From the NCBI GenBank assembly GCA_030590185.1, contig JAUUZB010000168.1, forward strand, positions 1-7,288: a stretch of 7,288 nt of DNA. Reading direction: 5' to 3'. This document shows positions 4,726 through 7,288 of the stretch, piece after piece. The translations under genes were made by a program, and so were the position numbers. The DNA comes from Deltaproteobacteria bacterium. Lineage in GTDB: Bacteria; Myxococcota; XYA12-FULL-58-9; JAUUZB01. How positions within the stretch are numbered: position 1 is the first letter of the stretch; every line of letters starts with the position of its first letter. The notes beneath the pieces are model-generated. The model had not been told where the DNA came from, did no database searches, and was given only the letters and a program-made list of their open reading frames with translations.

Positions 4726-5838
4726 TCACTTCGCCTCGGCGCCCCGGGCCCGCAGCTGTTCTTGCAGCGCCTGCTCCAGAACGATCTTGTCGGCGAAACT
4801 CAAGTCCATGGTCTCCAGCTTCCGCGCGCGCATCAGCATCCAGGCGAAGCCCATGATCTCGCTGGCGCCATGCTCCTCCCGGGTGCTGGCCGTCCGCAGG
4901 GATGCGGCCTGATCCGGGGTGAGCAGCAGAAGGGCCTGCTGTCCCTGACTCGCCGCGAAGCTGAAGGTGATGGTGTCGACCTCCAGCAGCGGCACGCGCT
5001 CCCGGGCGTGTCCGAGGATCCCGCCTTGCCAACCGTAGCTCAACTCGTCGCCAGTGATCGCCACCACGTAGCGCGCCCCAAAGGTGCGTAGGTGTGAGCG
5101 CAGGACCAGCAGGGTGATGACGGCGAAAAAAACCGCCACCGCCACCCCAGCACCGAGGTGATAATCCCAGGCCAAGGTGACCCCAATCGCCGCCAGAGAG
5201 GCAAGCAACGCCAGGGATGCGAACACCCGGCCCAGGTTGAGTCGGCTCGGCCAGGAAATCTCACTGGCGGTGGCGCCCGGTTGGATTCGCAACCGACTGT
5301 CCACGGGCCTGGGGGACGGACCCTGATAGGGCTTGGTGACATCAACCCGCTCGACCAGGACATCGAGCACCGCCTGCGCCCGCGAGCGGTTGCCGGAGCG
5401 AAAGAGCTCGAGCACGCCGCCGTCCTTCTTGTGCGCGCCCACCACGTAGCTCACCGATCGGCTCTTGCCCGACTGCGAAACCATCTTGCGCAGCCGAAAC
5501 TCCGCCAGGTCGGTGAAGGGCAGGACCGCTTCGGGCGCGGCCAAGGCGCGTGCACTCTCGCGCACCACCATCCCACCCTGGGTCGTGTCAAACACCAACG
5601 CCTTGGGCAGGCGCACCCGGGTCAAAAATAGCATCAGCGCCGAGCCAAACAGCCCACCGAAACCAAAGACCACCGTCGTGACCCGGGGCTCGACGTCCTC
5701 CACCAAGAGGGCCCCCACCCCGGCGGTGAGCCCGATGGCCGAGAGCAACCCGAAGATCATCACCGCGGCCAAGGCACCGCCGTAGGTGCGCCGGAAGGTT
5801 GGTCGGTCGGGATCACGGTTGTCGAAACGATAGGCCAT
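4726..5838 (-). CDS. Four-helix membrane protein with two PH-like domains
   Basis: A 370-residue protein that appears to be an internal duplication of [two membrane helices + soluble domain]. The first half has helices at about 21-45 and 54-74, then a soluble domain at about 81-167 with alternating beta-type segments (A-L-V-F-D, G-M-V-V-R, L-P-F-T-D-L-A-E-F-R-L, V-L-E-L-F) ending in a helix, the layout of bacterial PH-like domains. The second half has helices at about 204-223 and 228-247, then a similar domain from about 254 (Y-V-V-A-I-T-G-D-E-L, V-P-L-L-E-V-D-T-I-T-F, A-L-L-L-L-T). Short loops within each helix pair put both soluble domains on the cytoplasmic side. No catalytic motif is visible. 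The first ATG, at 5838, lies 5 bases after the helicase stop; a TTG at 5847 would overlap that gene and is less likely. GGGGGCG upstream may serve as ribosome binding site. Co-transcription with the helicase is very likely. The function is unknown; the PH-like call rests on the strand pattern only. Confidence 0.88.
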   Translation of the reverse strand: MAYRFDNRDPDRPTFRRTYGGALAAVMIFGLLSAIGLTAGVGALLVEDVEPRVTTVVFGFGGLFGSALMLFLTRVRLPKALVFDTTQGGMVVRESARALAAPEAVLPFTDLAEFRLRKMVSQSGKSRSVSYVVGAHKKDGGVLELFRSGNRSRAQAVLDVLVERVDVTKPYQGPSPRPVDSRLRIQPGATASEISWPSRLNLGRVFASLALLASLAAIGVTLAWDYHLGAGVAVAVFFAVITLLVLRSHLRTFGARYVVAITGDELSYGWQGGILGHARERVPLLEVDTITFSFAASQGQQALLLLTPDQAASLRTASTREEHGASEIMGFAWMLMRARKLETMDLSFADKIVLEQALQEQLRARGAEAK

Positions 5839-5843
5839 GGCGA

Positions 5844-7288
5844 TCAACGCCCCCGCGGCCCGAGCTCGACCCGCAGGGTCTGCACCAGGTCAGGCGGCAA
5901 CGGCTGCGGCGGCGCTTCGTTCAGATCGAAGTCGCCGATCACCGGTGGCTGCCCGAGCAGGAACTCCATCCACTTCTCGCGCACCCGGACGCTCCGGTAC
6001 AGGATCGGATCGCCGGTGCCGTCGAGCAGGGGATAGAACACCTGCACCTTGCCCTCCGGCGTGGTCGGGTCGAAACGCTCGGCCAACGAGCCGTGTCGCT
6101 CGACCCGGCCGATGCGTTGCTCGAGATCGGTTGGGCTCCAGCGCAGATCGTAGTGGACGATGCGCCGGCACTGGCGGTGCAAGTCGAGCCCCTGTTGGAT
6201 CGCCTGGTTGCCGATCAGGATCAGGGGAAAGAAGGGCGCGTTGAAGGCGTTCTGACGCGCCGTGCGTGAAGCGGCGGTGAGGCTGGTCTGTACTACCCGC
6301 GGCGAGCGCATCATGTCGCGCAGCACCTCGACCTGTTCCGCCGGAGTCAAGCAGGGCAAGTAGGCGAGCAGCTCAGCGACCTTATCGCGCCATGGGCAGT
6401 CGTCCTGCGCCCACCACAGCTCGATGGCCTCCCGCAGCTGCGCCGAGGAGATCCCCTCGCTGCTGCCGAGACGCTCGAGCAACTCCGCGAGGAAGGAGAC
6501 CTCGCGACGCGTCAAATAGTAACGCACCGCCTCGATGATCAGCACCCGCACCTCCGGCGGGAACTGCGCGAGCTCGCCCCGCAGGCCAAACCAAATCCCG
6601 GGCCGGCGGGGACGCAGGATGGTGTTGAAGGTGGCGCGGCTGATGCTCCAGCTCACCTTTTTGGTACCGCGATTCGCCGGCGCGGGGTTTTCGAGGGACA
6701 GGCCGCGTTCTGGGTAGCCCGCGTCGAGCAGGGTCTTGGCCGCGCCGCCGTTTGCCTCGAGGCGCAGGCGCTCGACCTTGGATCGATGGTTGTCGAACCA
6801 GAGCGCCACCGCCTGGTCGATGCAGCGGCTGGCGAGCGCATAGTCGAGCCGACTCGCCGCACCTGGAGTCACCCGTTGGCGCTTGAGGATCCGGTTGGCC
6901 TGGTCGAGGAGTGTCCCGCTCGCCTGCCAAAACTCATGGCTAAACTCAGAGGTGTGTTCCGCTGGAATCAGGGTATCGTAGGGCAGGCACTCGACGAGGG
7001 AGAGGGAGAGCTCATCGGAGCCGCGGGAGAAGCGCGGTGGAAGTTTTTCCCCCAGCCCGCGGGCTCGACTCGCGCCGGTGCCGCCCCCGAAGATTTCCTC
7101 GAAGGAGGCCCCGGGGCAGACGCGGTTCCAGTTCTCGACCTGGAGCTTCTGCCAAGCTTTTTCGATCCCCTGCTGCAGGACGCGAATCGTGGCGGTGCGC
7201 TCGCAGAAGATGAGGGTCTTCTCGCCGCGTTCGGCGGCGCTGACCACCTCGTTGAGCACGTGCTGGATCTTCGGGTGGGGGCTACCCA
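5844..7288 (-). CDS. SF2/SNF2-like helicase, C-terminal part (5' end missing)
   Basis: The frame is open to the right edge; 480 residues are visible, and the Walker A and DEAD/DEAH region would lie outside. Numbering takes the GTG at 7259 as residue 1. The second RecA-like lobe is recognisable: K-T-L-I-F-C-E-R (14-21) as motif IV, Q-Q-G-L-D-L-H (355-361) as motif V, and E-Q-R-I-G-R-V-E-R-H-G (380-390) as motif VI with its arginine finger. Between them V-H-Y-D-L-R-W-S-P (368-376) is typical of SNF2/RapA- and DrmD-like translocases, which use ATP to move along duplex DNA or remodel bound proteins. Motifs IV and V are about 333 residues apart, far more than usual, so a large mostly helical, Trp-rich insert (about 60-320) splits the lobe. 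A conserved-looking tail follows motif VI (V-Q-V-F-Y-P, R-V-R-E-K-W-M-E-F). No nuclease or methylase motif is visible in this part. The gene is followed 5 bases later by the PH-like membrane protein gene. Confidence 0.9.
   Translation of the reverse strand, partial: GSPHPKIQHVLNEVVSAAERGEKTLIFCERTATIRVLQQGIEKAWQKLQVENWNRVCPGASFEEIFGGGTGASRARGLGEKLPPRFSRGSDELSLSLVECLPYDTLIPAEHTSEFSHEFWQASGTLLDQANRILKRQRVTPGAASRLDYALASRCIDQAVALWFDNHRSKVERLRLEANGGAAKTLLDAGYPERGLSLENPAPANRGTKKVSWSISRATFNTILRPRRPGIWFGLRGELAQFPPEVRVLIIEAVRYYLTRREVSFLAELLERLGSSEGISSAQLREAIELWWAQDDCPWRDKVAELLAYLPCLTPAEQVEVLRDMMRSPRVVQTSLTAASRTARQNAFNAPFFPLILIGNQAIQQGLDLHRQCRRIVHYDLRWSPTDLEQRIGRVERHGSLAERFDPTTPEGKVQVFYPLLDGTGDPILYRSVRVREKWMEFLLGQPPVIGDFDLNEAPPQPLPPDLVQTLRVELGPRGR

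Noticed and set aside
5844..7288. Component of a known defence system such as DISARM
   Set aside because: The motif V-VI region resembles DrmD-like helicases, but no methylase, nuclease or other DISARM partner is in the window, and the large insert is not a feature I know from DrmD.

Overview
This is a GC-rich, densely coded stretch of a bacterial chromosome. Codon use, gene density and an inner membrane/periplasm plan (a LysM protein with a cytoplasmic N-terminus) point to a Gram-negative bacterium. A gammaproteobacterium such as a purple sulfur bacterium (Chromatiales) is my best guess from general resemblance only; nothing in the window fixes the taxon. I see no rRNA, tRNA, CRISPR array, integrase or transposase.

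Layout, left to right. (1) The 3' part of a plus-strand gene for a Lys/Ala-rich repeat protein (1-1929), open at the left edge. It holds five helical units, each with a cysteine pair exactly 35 residues apart, and a 255-residue block present twice in register. (2) Four bases away, tail to tail, a minus-strand gene for a HEAT-repeat protein with a two-helix membrane hairpin and a C-terminal four-cysteine zinc ribbon (1934-2905). (3) A divergent intergenic region (2906-3028) with an inverted repeat, then a 70-residue, 12-cysteine, probably zinc-binding protein (3029-3241). (4) A short intergenic region (3242-3338) with a hairpin and a promoter-like stretch overlapping a near-palindrome. (5) A two-gene plus-strand operon: a small HU/IHF-like protein (3339-3623), then an HU/IHF-like domain fused to a membrane helix, a Pro/Glu repeat linker and a periplasmic LysM domain (3627-4718). 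(6) Seven bases away, tail to tail, a minus-strand pair: the C-terminal part of an SF2/SNF2-like helicase with a large insert (5844-7288, open at the right edge), followed 5 bases later by a four-helix membrane protein with two PH-like domains (4726-5838).

How the genes may work together is inference. The clearest functional statement comes from the HU pair: the second protein has the parts needed to touch DNA in the cytoplasm and peptidoglycan in the periplasm, so it could tether the nucleoid to the cell wall, with the first HU protein as partner. The helicase and the PH-domain membrane protein look translationally coupled. The two left-hand genes and the small cysteine-rich gene have no clear function and no shown link to the rest. 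The window does not by itself establish a defence or conflict system.
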